DNA of 64,000 nt from Thermoanaerobaculia bacterium (lineage in GTDB: Bacteria; Acidobacteriota; Thermoanaerobaculia; Multivoradales; J023). The notes below the pieces were generated by a model. It was not told the DNA's origin, made no database searches, and saw only the letters and a list, made by a program, of their open reading frames with translations. The DNA is taken from positions 62,001 to 126,000 of the forward strand of contig JAUIJL010000018.1 of the NCBI GenBank assembly GCA_030431255.1, given 5' to 3'. Made by a program: the position numbers and the translations under genes. Shown piece by piece: positions 40,301 through 49,600 of this stretch. Position 1 is the stretch's first letter; each line of letters starts with the position of its first letter.

Positions 40301-40459
40301 ATCTCAGGACCCATCGTCAACGTCGCCACGGTGGAGGTCTCATCCGCCATGAGTGACTTCGTCCAGGCCGACAACAACGATTATGTGCTCACCCCAACCT
40401 TCCATGACTACATTTTCAGCGACGGCTTCGAAAGCGGAGATCTCAGCACTTGGGAATGA
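34364..40459 (+). CDS. Secreted 14-repeat Kelch protein with gingipain-like (C25/clan CD) domain, copy 1
   Basis: 2,031 residues. ATG 34364 is chosen because GAAGGAG lies seven bases upstream and the signal peptide (MKHVMVWAWVLVGIFFFG) begins there; the paralogue starts in the same way. Residues about 26-706 hold 14 Kelch repeats with the core HTSTLLPSGQVLVVGG, enough for two seven-bladed propellers. An Ig-like domain (about 815-900) and another beta-domain follow. Residues 1040-1443 resemble gingipain-type peptidases: VEHLLLVGDDSVIPM, then a clan CD dyad of His1301 (GGHATH) and Cys1340 (IYAIGCHGG), then GSGYGWGLL. The C-terminus has a DUF11-like domain and the tail FSDGFESGDLSTWE. The likely role is a secreted or surface adhesin-peptidase. 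It is the first gene after the sigma-54 promoter. Peptidase activity is inferred from the motif only. Confidence 0.9.
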   Translation: MKHVMVWAWVLVGIFFFGVVAQGQWQTTGSLEAPRIHHTSTLLPSGQVLVVGGFNGPIGGRFNNSYLLSAEIYDPTTGTWTDAGHLTTPRSQHTSTLLPSGQVLVVGGRNGSGSLSSAEIYDPSTGAWSNTGHLANPRSRHTSTLLPSGQVLVVGGWNGGSLSSAEIYDPTKGTWTNAGNLANPRVDHTSTLLPSGQVLVVGGYSGGGYSDISLSAEIYNPTTGTWTEAGRPATRRFEHTSTLLPSGQVLVVGGYVGSGGSLSSAEIYDPIKGTWTDAGNLANPRRQHTSTLLPSGQVLVAGGYGSGYLSSAEIYDPSTGTWSDAGNLANPRGQHTSTLLPSGQVLVAGGQNGSNIWSSAEIYDPSTGTWSDAGNLANPREDHTSTLLPSGKVLVVGGYNGGYLSSAEIYDPSTGIWSDAGNLANPRSRHTSTLLPSGQALVVGGYGGSGAYLSSAEIYDPSTGTWSDAGHLANPRSRHTSTLLPSGRVLVVGGYSGGGGSLSSAETYDPSTGTWSDAGRLATSRYDHTSTLLPSGKVLVVGGRNGDGSLSSAELYDPSTGTRSYTGRLDIPRYDHTSTLLPWGGVFVVGGRGQETDGDYINWRSAEIYDPSTETWSDAGHLATSRARHTSTLLPSGQVLIVGGVSNGDGQSWSAEMYDPSTGTWNVAGGLGYLRFDHTSTLLPSGKVLVVGGYYGPLPSVEMYASTSPPESRKPIIQSASQIRYGEPLTITGQFRGDSESSGGNTASSAVNFPILHLRALAETAHHTLIIDPQSNFWDAPRTLTVSDLPPTIYPGPHLLTVIVAGVPSEPVLVDMECSVAITSHPVDQAVELGESATFTVQSQGGRFYQWQKNGIDIPGATEPTYTAPPISTNDTAAVYRVVVSNGCAEEYSEPAELTISEGVFPLAELIQPTGGEYWLLSSPDTPDTPNTELITWTMSDNFFICQVELALIYSESAGSCVEPLSPEHGKVLKTFGESGASCTFPGVETTSWLYTLPTELPSGTPGSSYRIRLCVTDPAGNVTQVESLDPFFITDRRNDIHTLLITHSDRIDITPELNIRLQNLINHPNVQGLLIDLADVTDLNDDFYAPWDAGEISANEVLFAQGGIHDYLLSLLDIYPKVEHLLLVGDDSVIPMTRLMDRTLLLPEVAYAPELPPGSTVQQALEANHYLSDDPLATRGSLRPHQLNGRIHLADLNIGRLVETPSEISAAIDAYVAQDGVLDLSQRAPKALVTGYDFLQDSAHSIKGIWSGVYTPEEVDGQLISSGWGVPSSGTSVEERRDLLYNALAQAPGITSLGGHATHAEEGVPGIDRYDLQGLSATDIAALDLSGCVIYAIGCHGGLPVPDEMDLPQSFLGAGAGAYLAGSGYGWGLLQGIGLSERLSVILTRELANPEPQRIGDVIRRSKAFYYDTSPRWDDYDTKVLHQPILYGFPMYIVQTDSWPPVPLTPTGRVGVTTATSNMGLPPHVVGLEINFDFTGPDVYRKFDADGNPTSECPPEGCYYELNGLVSGESDLPLEPYFRYNSSLAGTSQHGILWLGGTYLEEEGWTPVFGRLASNDSGDHGQGSTPPKIFLPPRGPQPLDRGDLPGCPAYDQEVNSLVVTTGAPAQAPGDEVGEYSLHRLDQNIELEVFYFNNLSDPNENCDRQGPSFSNGEPHTVSGTTLHWSVEVEDEAGVWRVVVVWDDEPAARWRPLELSYDTVTDRWTGSLPAADRGELTYMLQAVDNRGNVAWKELDSELPPSGVPLGLAEVFTVPIGEGEVDLELALSVPAQVEAGDAFTLVMNVLNHGPDPAHGLTVSLSLPEDGIYIFGSGDGWTCDLTPPVLDCAGALLEVGESSEIFVQLMAPGYGGTQHFNACVVAAEADPNGPACADADHLVIDESMTDLRIIKEDGGIIAMPGEPIVYSITVTNEGPNPAPDSRVVDIFPPELLNVTWSCTATVGSSCTASGSGHIDDLVDLEVYGTLIYIATAIVDPDVISGPIVNVATVEVSSAMSDFVQADNNDYVLTPTFHDYIFSDGFESGDLSTWE
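34439..36480 (+). repeat. Tandem array of 14 Kelch-coding repeats of about 150 bp (copy 1)
   Basis: Fourteen in-frame repeats of about 145-160 bp. The block encoding HTSTLLPSG is almost invariant at DNA level. LLP is usually written CTT-CTG-CCC here and CTT-CTC-CCC in the neighbouring array, so the repeats resemble their own array more than the other one. Confidence 0.9.
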
Positions 40460-40517
40460 TCGTACACCTGTGAAGAAAACCTTTATTTGACTTAGTGCCG
40501 AAGGGAAGGGACTTGTG

Positions 40518-43500
40518 ATGAAGCAGATAATAGTTATGGCCTTGGTTTTAGTAGCTGTTTTGTGTCTTGGACCGGTGGTGGAAGGGGAGTGGCGGACGAC
40601 GGGTAGGCTCGATGTTGCGCGAGGTGGGCACACGTCGACGCTTCTCCCTTCGGGTAAGGCCCTTGTCGTCGGCGGCTACAATTACAATGACAATGACCGC
40701 TTTTTGTCGAGCGCTGAAGTGTACGATCCGAGCACTGGTACATGGACCGGCGCCGGAAACCTCACCAACTCACGACGTTGGCACACGTCGACGCTCCTCC
40801 CTTCGGGCAAGGTCCTCGTCGTCGGGGGCAGCAGCATTGGCGGCACTTTGTCGAGCGCTGAAATTTACGATCCGAGCACCGGCACATGGACCGACGCCGG
40901 ACACCTCGACAACCCACGAGAGAGACACACGTCGACACTCCTCCCATCGGGCCAAGTGCTCGTCGTCGGAGGCCAAACCGACATCGAGTTGCCGAGCGCT
41001 GAAATCTACGATCCGAGCACCGGCACATGGACCGACGCCGGACACCTCGACAACCCACGATGGGGACACACTTCGACGCTTCTCCCCTCGGGCCAGGTCC
41101 TCGTCGTCGGAGGCTGGAACGGCATCAGCATTTTTTCGAACGCGGAAATGTACGATCCGAGCACGGGTACATGGACCGACGCCGGAAACCTCGACAACCC
41201 ACGAGAGGGACACACATCGACGCTCCTCCCTTCGGGCCAGGTCCTCGTCGTCGGAGGCAGCAGCGGCGGCCATTTGTCGAGCGCTGAAATCTACGATCCG
41301 AGCACCGGCACATGGACCGACGCTGGAAACCTTGCCAACCCACGAGCTCGTCACACGTCGACGCTTCTCCCCTCGGGCAAGGTGCTCGTCGTCGGAGGCA
41401 ACAGCATCGGTGGCTCTTCGTCGAGCGCTGAAATCTACGATCCGAGCACCGGCACATGGACCGACGCCGGAAACCTCGACAACCCACGAGAGAGACACAC
41501 GTCGACACTCCTCCCATCGGGCCAAGTGCTCGTCGTCGGAGGTATCGGCATCGGCGGCACTTCGTCGAGCGCTGAAATGTACGATCCGAGCACGGGTACA
41601 TGGACCAACGCCGGAAGCCTCGACAACCCGCGATCTGGTCACTCATCGACGCTTCTCCCCTCGGGCCGGGTCCTCGTCGTCGGAGGAACCAACGGCGGCG
41701 ATTTGTCGAGCGCTGAAATCTACGATCCGAACTCGGTTACATGGACCGACGCCGGACACCTCACCACGCCAAGACGTTGGCAGACGTCAACGCTTCTCCC
41801 CTCGGGCAAAGTCCTCGTCGTCGGAGGCTACTCCTTCGGCTATTTGTCAAGCGCTGAAATCTACGATCCCAGCTCGGGTACATGGACCGACGCCGGACAC
41901 CTCCTCGCCACCCCACGATATTGGCACACGTCGACGCTTCTCCCCTCGGGCAAGGTCCTCGTCGTCGGAGGCAACAGCATCGGTGGCTCTTTGTCGAGCG
42001 CTGAACTGTACGATCCCAGCACCGGCACATGGACCGACGCCGGACACCTCGACAACCCACGAGGGGGCCACACGTCGACGCTTCTCCCCTCGGGCAAGGT
42101 CCTCGTCGTCGGAGGCCAGTCCGTCCTCGAGTTGTCGAGCGCTGAAATGTACGATCCCAGCACCGGCACATGGACCGACGCCGGACACCTCGACAACCCA
42201 CGATCTGGTCACACGTCGACGCTTCTCCCCTCGGGCAAAGTCCTCGTCGTCGGAGGCCACAGCATCGGCGGCACTTTGTCGAGCGCTGAACTTTACGATC
42301 CGAGCACCGACACATGGTCCGACGCCGGACACCTCACCAACCCACGACTTGGTCACACCTCGACGCTTCTCCCATCGGGCCAGGTACTCGTCGTTGGAGG
42401 CCAAAGCATCGGCGGCACTTTGTCGAGCGCTGAACTTTACGATCCGAGCACCGACACATGGTCCGACGCCGGACACCTCACCAACCCACGATATAGGCAC
42501 ACGTCGACGCTTCTCCCCTCGGGCAAAGTCCTCGTCGTCGGAGGTTGGAACCTCAGCGAGAGCTATTTGTCGAGCGCTGAAATTTATGAGATGCCCTCCC
42601 CGCCAGAATCCAGAAAACCAGTCATCCAATCAGCATCCCAGATCCGCTACGGCGAGCAGCTCACCCTCACCGGTCAGTTCCGAGGGGACTCCGAAGCGAG
42701 CGGCGGAAACACACAAAATTCTGCTGTCGACCATCCCATCATTCATCTCCGTTCCTGGGATGGAACAGAGCACCACACCCTCATCCCCGACCCCCAAGGC
42801 AACTTCTGGGACGCCCCTAGAACCCTCACCGTTAGCGAGCTCCCCAATACCATCAACATCGGCTCTCACCTCTTGACCGTCACCGTCGCCGGGGTCCCTA
42901 GTGAGCCGGTCCTCGTCAACTTGGAATGTAGCCTCGCCGTCACCGCCCATCCAAGCGATCAAACAGCCTCCTTGGGAGAGAGCGCCACCTTCACCGTCCA
43001 GTCCCAAGGCGGACGCTTCTACCAGTGGCAAAAAGATGAAGTCGACATTCCCGGCGCCACCGGGCCCGTTTATTCCACCCCCCCGATCACCGCCAACGAC
43101 GCTGGTACGACCTACCGCGCTCTCGTCGACAGCGGCTGCACCAACGAGTATTCCGAGCCAGCTGAGCTGACCATCAGCGACGATACCTCTCCCCAAGCCG
43201 AGATCACCCACCCAATAGGCGGCGAATACTGGCTCCTCTCCTCCCCGGAAACACCGGACACCCCCAACACCGAGCTCATCACTTGGTCGATGAGCGACAA
43301 CGTCTTCATCTGCGAAGTCGAAGTCGCCCTCATTTACTCCGCAGACACCGGCAGCTGCGCAGATCCTCTAGAACCCGAAGATGGAGAGATCTTGACGACC
43401 TTCAGCTCAGGCGCCTGTACCTTCCCGGGATTGGACAGCAGCAGCTTCCTCTACACCCTCCCCATCGAGCCTCCTTCGGGCGTTCCTGGATCGAGCTACA

Positions 43501-46500
43501 AGGTTCGTGTTTGCGCCACCGACCAGGCGGGCAATGTCACTCAGGAGGAAAGCCCGAATCCCTTCTTCATCACCGATCGCGGAGACGACATCCGCACCCT
43601 CGTCCTCACTCATTTCACCAGAATGGAGGGGGAGATCACTCCCGATCTCCTGCTCGATCTCCAAAACCTGATCCACCATCCCAACGTCCAAGGCCTGCTC
43701 ATCGATCTTGAAAGAGTCACTGCCATCCATGACCTTTACAACGCCTGGGACCAAGGTGACGCCACCGCCAACGACGTCCTCTTCGCCGAAGGCGGAATCC
43801 ACGATTACCTCCTGAACCTGCTCGAGATCTACCCCCAAGTCGAGCACATCATGCTCATCGGCGATGATCGGGTCATCCCCATGGCTCGCCTCATGGATCG
43901 AACCACCCTGCTCCCTGAGGTCGCCTATGCGACCGAGCTGCCAGCCCACAGCACGGTTCAGCAAGCCCTCGAAGCCAACCACTACCTCAGCGACGACCCG
44001 TTGGCCACTCGCGGCTCTCTGCGTCCCCATCAGCTCGACGGCAATATCCACCTCGCCGACCTCAACATCGGTCGCCTCGTGGAAACGCCTGATGAGATCA
44101 GCGCCGCCATCGATGCCTATATCGCCCAAGACGGAGTGCTCGATCTTTCCCAAAGAGCTCCCAAAGCCTTGGTGACGGGTTATGACTTTCTCCAGGATTC
44201 CGCCCACAGAATCAAAGATTTTTTGAGCAGTTTCTACACCCCGGAGGATGTGGACGGCGAGCTGATCAGCGGTGATTGGGGCGTGCCGACCAGTGGGACC
44301 AGCGTCGACGAACGCCGCGATCTGCTCTACAACGCCCTCGCCCAAGCTCCCGGCATCACCAGCCTGGGCGGCCATGCCACCCACGCCGAAGAAGGCGTTC
44401 CGGGCATCGATCGCTTCGACCTGCAAGGTCTCTCCGCTGCGGACATCGCCGCCCTCGACCTTTCTGGGTGCGTGATCTATGCCATCGGCTGCCATGGCGG
44501 ACTGCCAGTTCCCGGCGAGATGGATCTACCCCAAAGCTTCCTCGGTGCAGGAGCCGGTGCTTACTTGGCGGGTAGTGGTTACGGCTGGGGATTACTCCAG
44601 GGCATCGGCCTCAGCGAGCGTCTCTCCGTCATCCTCACTCGAGAGCTCGCCAAGCCGGAGCCCCAAAAGATCGGTTCAGTCATCCGCAGGAGCAAGGCGT
44701 TCTACTACAACACCTCTCCCCGTTGGGACGATTACGACACCAAGGTCTTGCACCAACCGATTCTCTACGGCTTCCCCATGTACATCGTGCAAACCGACGC
44801 GCCACCCGCATTGAGGCCGCCAATGGCAGGGGTCGGCGTCACCACCACTGCATCGAAGACGGGGCTCCCGCCGCACGTCGTCGGCCTTGAGATCAACTTC
44901 GACTTCACCGGTGAGGACGTCTACCGAAAATTCGACGCCGACGGCAACCCCACCGAAGACTGCCCTCCAGAAGGTTGCTACTACGAGCTCAACGGACTCG
45001 TCAGCGGTGAGTCGGACCTACCCCTTGAGCCCTACTTCCGCTACAACTCCAGTCTCGCGGGAACCAGCCAGCACGGCATTCTCTGGCTCGGTGGAACCTA
45101 CTTGGAAGAAGACGGTTGGACTCCAATTTTCGGCCGGCTCGCCTCCAACGATCCCGGCGATGACGGCCAGGGATCGACCCCGCCGAAAATCTTTCTGCCG
45201 CCCCGTGGCCCGCAGCCCCTCGATCCCGGTGATCCCTCGGGTTGCCCGGCCTACGATGAGGAGGTCAACAGCTTGGTGGTCACCACCGGCACTCCGGCCC
45301 AAGCTCCGGGGGACGGTGTCGGCGAATATAGCCTCCATCGACTCGACCAGACCCTCGAGCTCGAAGTTTTCTACTTCAACAACCTGAGCGATCCGAACGA
45401 GAACTGCGACCGTCAAGGTCCGACCTTCGGCGATGCCGAGCCACACACCTTGAGCGGTACGACCTTGCATTGGTCGGTCGATGTCCAAGACGACACAGGT
45501 GTTTGGCGGGTCGTGGTGGTTTGGGACGACGAGCCGGCAGCTCGGTGGCGTTCCCTCGAATTGACCTACGACGCCGTCACCGACCGCTGGCTAGGCAGTC
45601 TGCCCGCGGCCGGTAGGGGAGAGCTGACCTATATGCTGCAAGCCGTCGACAACCGCGGCAACGTGGCCTGGAAAGAGCTCGACTCCGAGACACCTCCTTC
45701 GGGCGTCCCTCTCGGCCTGGCCGAGGTCTTCACCGTGCCAATCGGCGAGGGGGAAGCCGATCTCGATCTCTCGTTGGACGTCCCCCCGCAAGTCGAGGTC
45801 GGTGATTCCTTCACCCTAGCCGTGAGCTTGCTCAATCATGGCCCCGATCCGGCTCATGGTCTCAACACGAGCATCAACCTGCCTCCGGACGGAATCTACC
45901 TCTTCGATGGAGGCGACGGTTGGACCTGCGACCTCACACCTCCCACCCTCACCTGTACCTGGGCTCAGCTCGAGCCTGGCGAGAGCTCGGAAATCTTTGT
46001 GCAGCTCATGGCTCCCGACTATGGCGGCACGCAGCACTTCAGCGCTTGCACCGTCGCCGCCGAGGCCGACCCCACGGGTCCCGCCTGCGCTGATGCCGAG
46101 CACTTGGTGATCGATGAGAGCATGACCGATCTGCGGATCATCAAAGAAGACGGTGGCATCGTCGCGATGCCCGGCGAGCCGATCGTCTACTCGATCACGG
46201 TCACCAACGAAGGACCCAACCCAGCGCCGGACAGTCGCGTGGTCGATATCTTTCCGCCTGAGCTGCTCAATGTGACCTGGTCCTGCACGGCCACGGTCGG
46301 ATCTTCGTGTACGGCTTCGGGAAGCGGGAACATCGACGACTTGGTCGATCTCGAGGTCAACGGTACGTTGATTTATTTCGCTACCGCCATCGTCGATCCC
46401 GACGTCATCTCAGGACCCATCGTCAACGTCGCCACGGTGGAGGTCTCATCAGCCATGAGCGACTTCGCCCAGGCCGACAACAACGACTTTGCCCTCACCC

Positions 46501-46565
46501 CAATGTTCTACGACTACATCTTTAGTGATGGCTTCGAAAGCGGGGACCTCAGTGCCTGGGAGTGA
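40518..46565 (+). CDS. Secreted 14-repeat Kelch protein with gingipain-like (C25/clan CD) domain, copy 2
   Basis: 2,015 residues from ATG 40518; GTG 40515 is also in frame, and AAGGGA lies about ten bases upstream. It is a tandem paralogue of the preceding gene, only 58 bp away, colinear over the whole length and almost identical in long C-terminal stretches. A signal peptide (MKQIIVMALVLVAVLCLG) is followed by 14 Kelch repeats, an Ig-like domain, a beta-domain, the gingipain-like domain with His1286 and Cys1325, a DUF11-like domain and the tail FSDGFESGDLSAWE. The signal peptide and Kelch regions have diverged most, suggesting changed binding specificity with a conserved enzymatic core. It is probably transcribed from the sigma-54 promoter at 34281, since no promoter is evident between the genes. 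Confidence 0.9.
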   Translation: MKQIIVMALVLVAVLCLGPVVEGEWRTTGRLDVARGGHTSTLLPSGKALVVGGYNYNDNDRFLSSAEVYDPSTGTWTGAGNLTNSRRWHTSTLLPSGKVLVVGGSSIGGTLSSAEIYDPSTGTWTDAGHLDNPRERHTSTLLPSGQVLVVGGQTDIELPSAEIYDPSTGTWTDAGHLDNPRWGHTSTLLPSGQVLVVGGWNGISIFSNAEMYDPSTGTWTDAGNLDNPREGHTSTLLPSGQVLVVGGSSGGHLSSAEIYDPSTGTWTDAGNLANPRARHTSTLLPSGKVLVVGGNSIGGSSSSAEIYDPSTGTWTDAGNLDNPRERHTSTLLPSGQVLVVGGIGIGGTSSSAEMYDPSTGTWTNAGSLDNPRSGHSSTLLPSGRVLVVGGTNGGDLSSAEIYDPNSVTWTDAGHLTTPRRWQTSTLLPSGKVLVVGGYSFGYLSSAEIYDPSSGTWTDAGHLLATPRYWHTSTLLPSGKVLVVGGNSIGGSLSSAELYDPSTGTWTDAGHLDNPRGGHTSTLLPSGKVLVVGGQSVLELSSAEMYDPSTGTWTDAGHLDNPRSGHTSTLLPSGKVLVVGGHSIGGTLSSAELYDPSTDTWSDAGHLTNPRLGHTSTLLPSGQVLVVGGQSIGGTLSSAELYDPSTDTWSDAGHLTNPRYRHTSTLLPSGKVLVVGGWNLSESYLSSAEIYEMPSPPESRKPVIQSASQIRYGEQLTLTGQFRGDSEASGGNTQNSAVDHPIIHLRSWDGTEHHTLIPDPQGNFWDAPRTLTVSELPNTINIGSHLLTVTVAGVPSEPVLVNLECSLAVTAHPSDQTASLGESATFTVQSQGGRFYQWQKDEVDIPGATGPVYSTPPITANDAGTTYRALVDSGCTNEYSEPAELTISDDTSPQAEITHPIGGEYWLLSSPETPDTPNTELITWSMSDNVFICEVEVALIYSADTGSCADPLEPEDGEILTTFSSGACTFPGLDSSSFLYTLPIEPPSGVPGSSYKVRVCATDQAGNVTQEESPNPFFITDRGDDIRTLVLTHFTRMEGEITPDLLLDLQNLIHHPNVQGLLIDLERVTAIHDLYNAWDQGDATANDVLFAEGGIHDYLLNLLEIYPQVEHIMLIGDDRVIPMARLMDRTTLLPEVAYATELPAHSTVQQALEANHYLSDDPLATRGSLRPHQLDGNIHLADLNIGRLVETPDEISAAIDAYIAQDGVLDLSQRAPKALVTGYDFLQDSAHRIKDFLSSFYTPEDVDGELISGDWGVPTSGTSVDERRDLLYNALAQAPGITSLGGHATHAEEGVPGIDRFDLQGLSAADIAALDLSGCVIYAIGCHGGLPVPGEMDLPQSFLGAGAGAYLAGSGYGWGLLQGIGLSERLSVILTRELAKPEPQKIGSVIRRSKAFYYNTSPRWDDYDTKVLHQPILYGFPMYIVQTDAPPALRPPMAGVGVTTTASKTGLPPHVVGLEINFDFTGEDVYRKFDADGNPTEDCPPEGCYYELNGLVSGESDLPLEPYFRYNSSLAGTSQHGILWLGGTYLEEDGWTPIFGRLASNDPGDDGQGSTPPKIFLPPRGPQPLDPGDPSGCPAYDEEVNSLVVTTGTPAQAPGDGVGEYSLHRLDQTLELEVFYFNNLSDPNENCDRQGPTFGDAEPHTLSGTTLHWSVDVQDDTGVWRVVVVWDDEPAARWRSLELTYDAVTDRWLGSLPAAGRGELTYMLQAVDNRGNVAWKELDSETPPSGVPLGLAEVFTVPIGEGEADLDLSLDVPPQVEVGDSFTLAVSLLNHGPDPAHGLNTSINLPPDGIYLFDGGDGWTCDLTPPTLTCTWAQLEPGESSEIFVQLMAPDYGGTQHFSACTVAAEADPTGPACADAEHLVIDESMTDLRIIKEDGGIVAMPGEPIVYSITVTNEGPNPAPDSRVVDIFPPELLNVTWSCTATVGSSCTASGSGNIDDLVDLEVNGTLIYFATAIVDPDVISGPIVNVATVEVSSAMSDFAQADNNDFALTPMFYDYIFSDGFESGDLSAWE
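40593..42590 (+). repeat. Tandem array of 14 Kelch-coding repeats of about 150 bp (copy 2)
   Basis: Fourteen in-frame repeats with the same core as the first array but their own synonymous signature (CTCCC in LLPS; GAAATCTACGATCC more often than GAAATTTACGATCC). This pattern points to homogenisation within the array after the gene was duplicated. Confidence 0.9.
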
Positions 46566-46617
46566 GTGCCTAGGAATGAACGGGCGCTTAAGAAACCTTT
46601 AAGGTAAATTATCTGTC

Positions 46618-49600
46618 ATGGAAAGCGCCCGCCCCGTCCAAATCGGTAAATACCTCCTAGATCGTAGAATCGGTGCGGGAGGCATGGGCGAGGTCTACCT
46701 CGCCCACGACACCGAGCTCGAGCGTCCGGTGGCGATCAAGCTGATCCGGCGCGAGCGCCTCGAAGAGAGCGACATTCGCAACCTCTTCAGGCGCGAAGCC
46801 AAAGCCACGGCCAAGCTGCATCATCGCGCAATCGTACGGATCTACGATTTCCTCCGTTGGCAAGAGCATGAGTGCCTGGTGATGGAGTATCTCGAAGGTC
46901 AGACGTTCAAGGCCTGGCTGCAGGAACAGGGCCAGGTACCCCCCGAGGTGGCCCTCCCTCTCTTTCTAGACATCGCCGACGGCCTCGCCCACGCCCATCG
47001 GCAAGGTATCGCCCACCGCGATCTCAAACCGGGCAATCTCTGGATCACTCCCGAGCAGCAGGTCAAAATTCTCGACTTCGGTCTCGCCAAATACCTTGAG
47101 CAAGAGACGACCTTGCTCAACGGTCGGGTGGTCGGCACCCACAACTACATGTCGCCACAACAGGCCAGGGGCGAGAAGCTCGATCACCGCAGCGATCTCT
47201 TCTCCCTTGGAATCATCTTCTACCAAACCTTGACCGGGACCCATCCCTTCGAGGGTGCGAGCGCTCAGGAGACCTTGGCCAATATCCGTGCCGGGCGCCA
47301 GGAGCCGGCGAGCGACAAGAGCGATTCCGTGCCCCGGGAGATCTCGCAGCTGGTGGATCGGATGCTGGCAAAGAACCCGAGCAACCGCCCCAGCAGCGCC
47401 GACGAGGTGGTCGAGGTGATCGCCACCACCCTCGGCGAATCCCGGCCGCGTCGCCCCTTCGAATGGCGCCGGCTTTGGGCCGGGCCGTGGAATAAGGCTC
47501 GTAAAGGAATCGCCGCAGCAGCGCTTTTGGTCTCTCTCGCCCTGATTTGGGTGGGGACCCTGACCCTCCCAGGCTATTTTTCCTCACAAGAAGCATCCCT
47601 AGGGCCCGAGCTCCGTCCCTCGCTCGTCGTTCTCGGAAGGGCTGAGCAGGATTGGGTCGTGACAGCCATCGCTGAAATATTGAGCGCCCACCTCGGTGCC
47701 GACGATGCGTTCTATGTGCTTCCCAGCTCACACTCTGCGTATATTCCGTCGCCGCAGGCTCTCACTCAGGAGGCATTGGCGCACTTACGGAAAGTATTGA
47801 GGGTCGATTATTTCGTGCTCAGCGAGTGCCGGGTGGTCGATGACGTCTGGCAGATTCGGCTGCGGCTAGTCGACGCCCGCCGAGGTAAGGTACAAGCGGA
47901 GACCTCGGTGGTAACGACAGCCTCGACCGGCTCGGCCTTTTTGGGTGAGGTCGAGATGCTCCTCGAAGAGGCAGCCGCCACCCTCCGTGCCGAGCTCGGC
48001 CGCGAAGGGCTCCCCCCGGAAGATCTATGGGCGGCCCGCGCTACGTTTCCCGATGGCGCGGCAGGACATTTCTATGCACAGGGCCTCGCGGCCGAGCAGA
48101 GGGGCGAGCCCCGGGTCGCCCTGGACTTCTTCGCCGACGCGATTGCCGAGGATCCGGAGGCTCCCATGCCTTATGCTGCCCAGGCCGCCGCCTTGACCGC
48201 CTTGGGGGAGTTGGAAGCTTCGGCAAAGGCGGGGGCTCGCGCTATGCAGCGTAGTGAGGTATTGAGCGCAGCGCAGCAGCGTCAAATCGCTGCTCGCAAC
48301 GCCGCCTTCGCCGAAGACTGGCAATCTGCCGCCAATTTCTACCAGGCCAACATCGAAGCCTTTCCCGACGTCTTAGGCTATGGTCGAGGCCTTGCGGAAG
48401 CTCTCTATTACCTGGATGATGCCGGCGCTGCTCTGGATCGGCTCGGCGAGCTTGAAAAGCTCTCCCGCTCTCTGCTCGACGACGGTCGCCTCGATCTCCT
48501 TGCCGCATATGCCACCTTCCGCCTCGGCGACCTACCCTCGGCTGAAGCCGCTGCGCTTCGAGCGGCGGAGATCGGAGAAACTTTAGACCACCCTCGGCTT
48601 TACGCAGAAGCCCAAATTGTTCTTTCGATGACCCTCAGCCTCCTTGGGAGAAAGGAAGGAGCCCGTCGGGCCTGGGAAACGGCACGCACCGCCGCCGCTC
48701 AGACGGGCCATCGATTGATTCTGTTGAATGCCTTTCATCAGAATGTGGATAGCCTTTTTCGCGCCGGGCAGATCGCCGAAGCTGTGCGCCAATTCGGCCG
48801 CCATCGCGAGCTTTATCGCGAGGCTGAGAAACCTGCGGATGAGGCCAGAATGGCCTACAACTTGGGAACCGCCTTAATGGATAGGGATCCCAAGGCCGCC
48901 ACCGTATTGCTCAGCGACGCTCGGACGATCTCCGACGATCTCGGCCTAGAAGGGCAGAGTGCGGCCGCCGAATTCAGTCTCGGCGCAGTGGCCCAGCTCC
49001 GCGGTCGCCTAGATATCGCACGTATCCATTACCAGACCGCCCTGGACAGCTTTACCCAGCAGAATCAGCAGGTATTCCGCGCCGCGGTATTGACCAGCCT
49101 CGGAGAAATCGCCTTTTTCGCGACCGAGTTTGAAAAGGCTTTAGACCTCCACACCCAGGCTCTCGAGATCAACCGCGCATTGCCTTATCCTTCGGGCGTC
49201 GCCTATGACACGTTTCGCATCGCCGAAACGCTGCGCCATCAAGGTGAGCTCGAAAGGGCCCATGAGCACTACAACACATCCCTTGAGGCCCGTGAGGGCT
49301 TGGGAGACACCGTGGGCGCAGCCGAGACTCGCATCGGTCTAGCGCGGCTCAACCTGGTGCGTAAGAATTTTGGCGACGCCTTGACTGATTGCCGCACAGC
49401 GGCTCGTGATTTACTCGATGCCGGCTCTATGGATTTCTTTGTGCTGGCTCGGATCACCGAGGCCAGGGTTCACATGGCTCAGGGTGAGAACGAGGTTGCC
49501 CGCTTTATGTTGGACGAAATTCAGCTTCACGCCGATCAAAGCGTCGACCGGCGTGTGGATTTTGAAATGCGCCTCCTCGCCGCTCATCTCGAGCAGGACC

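Noticed and set aside
40567-42876. Plus-strand frame of 769 codons overlapping the second Kelch array
   Set aside because: A repetitive Arg/Ser-rich product of the Kelch DNA repeats read in the wrong frame; the in-phase repeat arises automatically from repeats whose length is a multiple of three.
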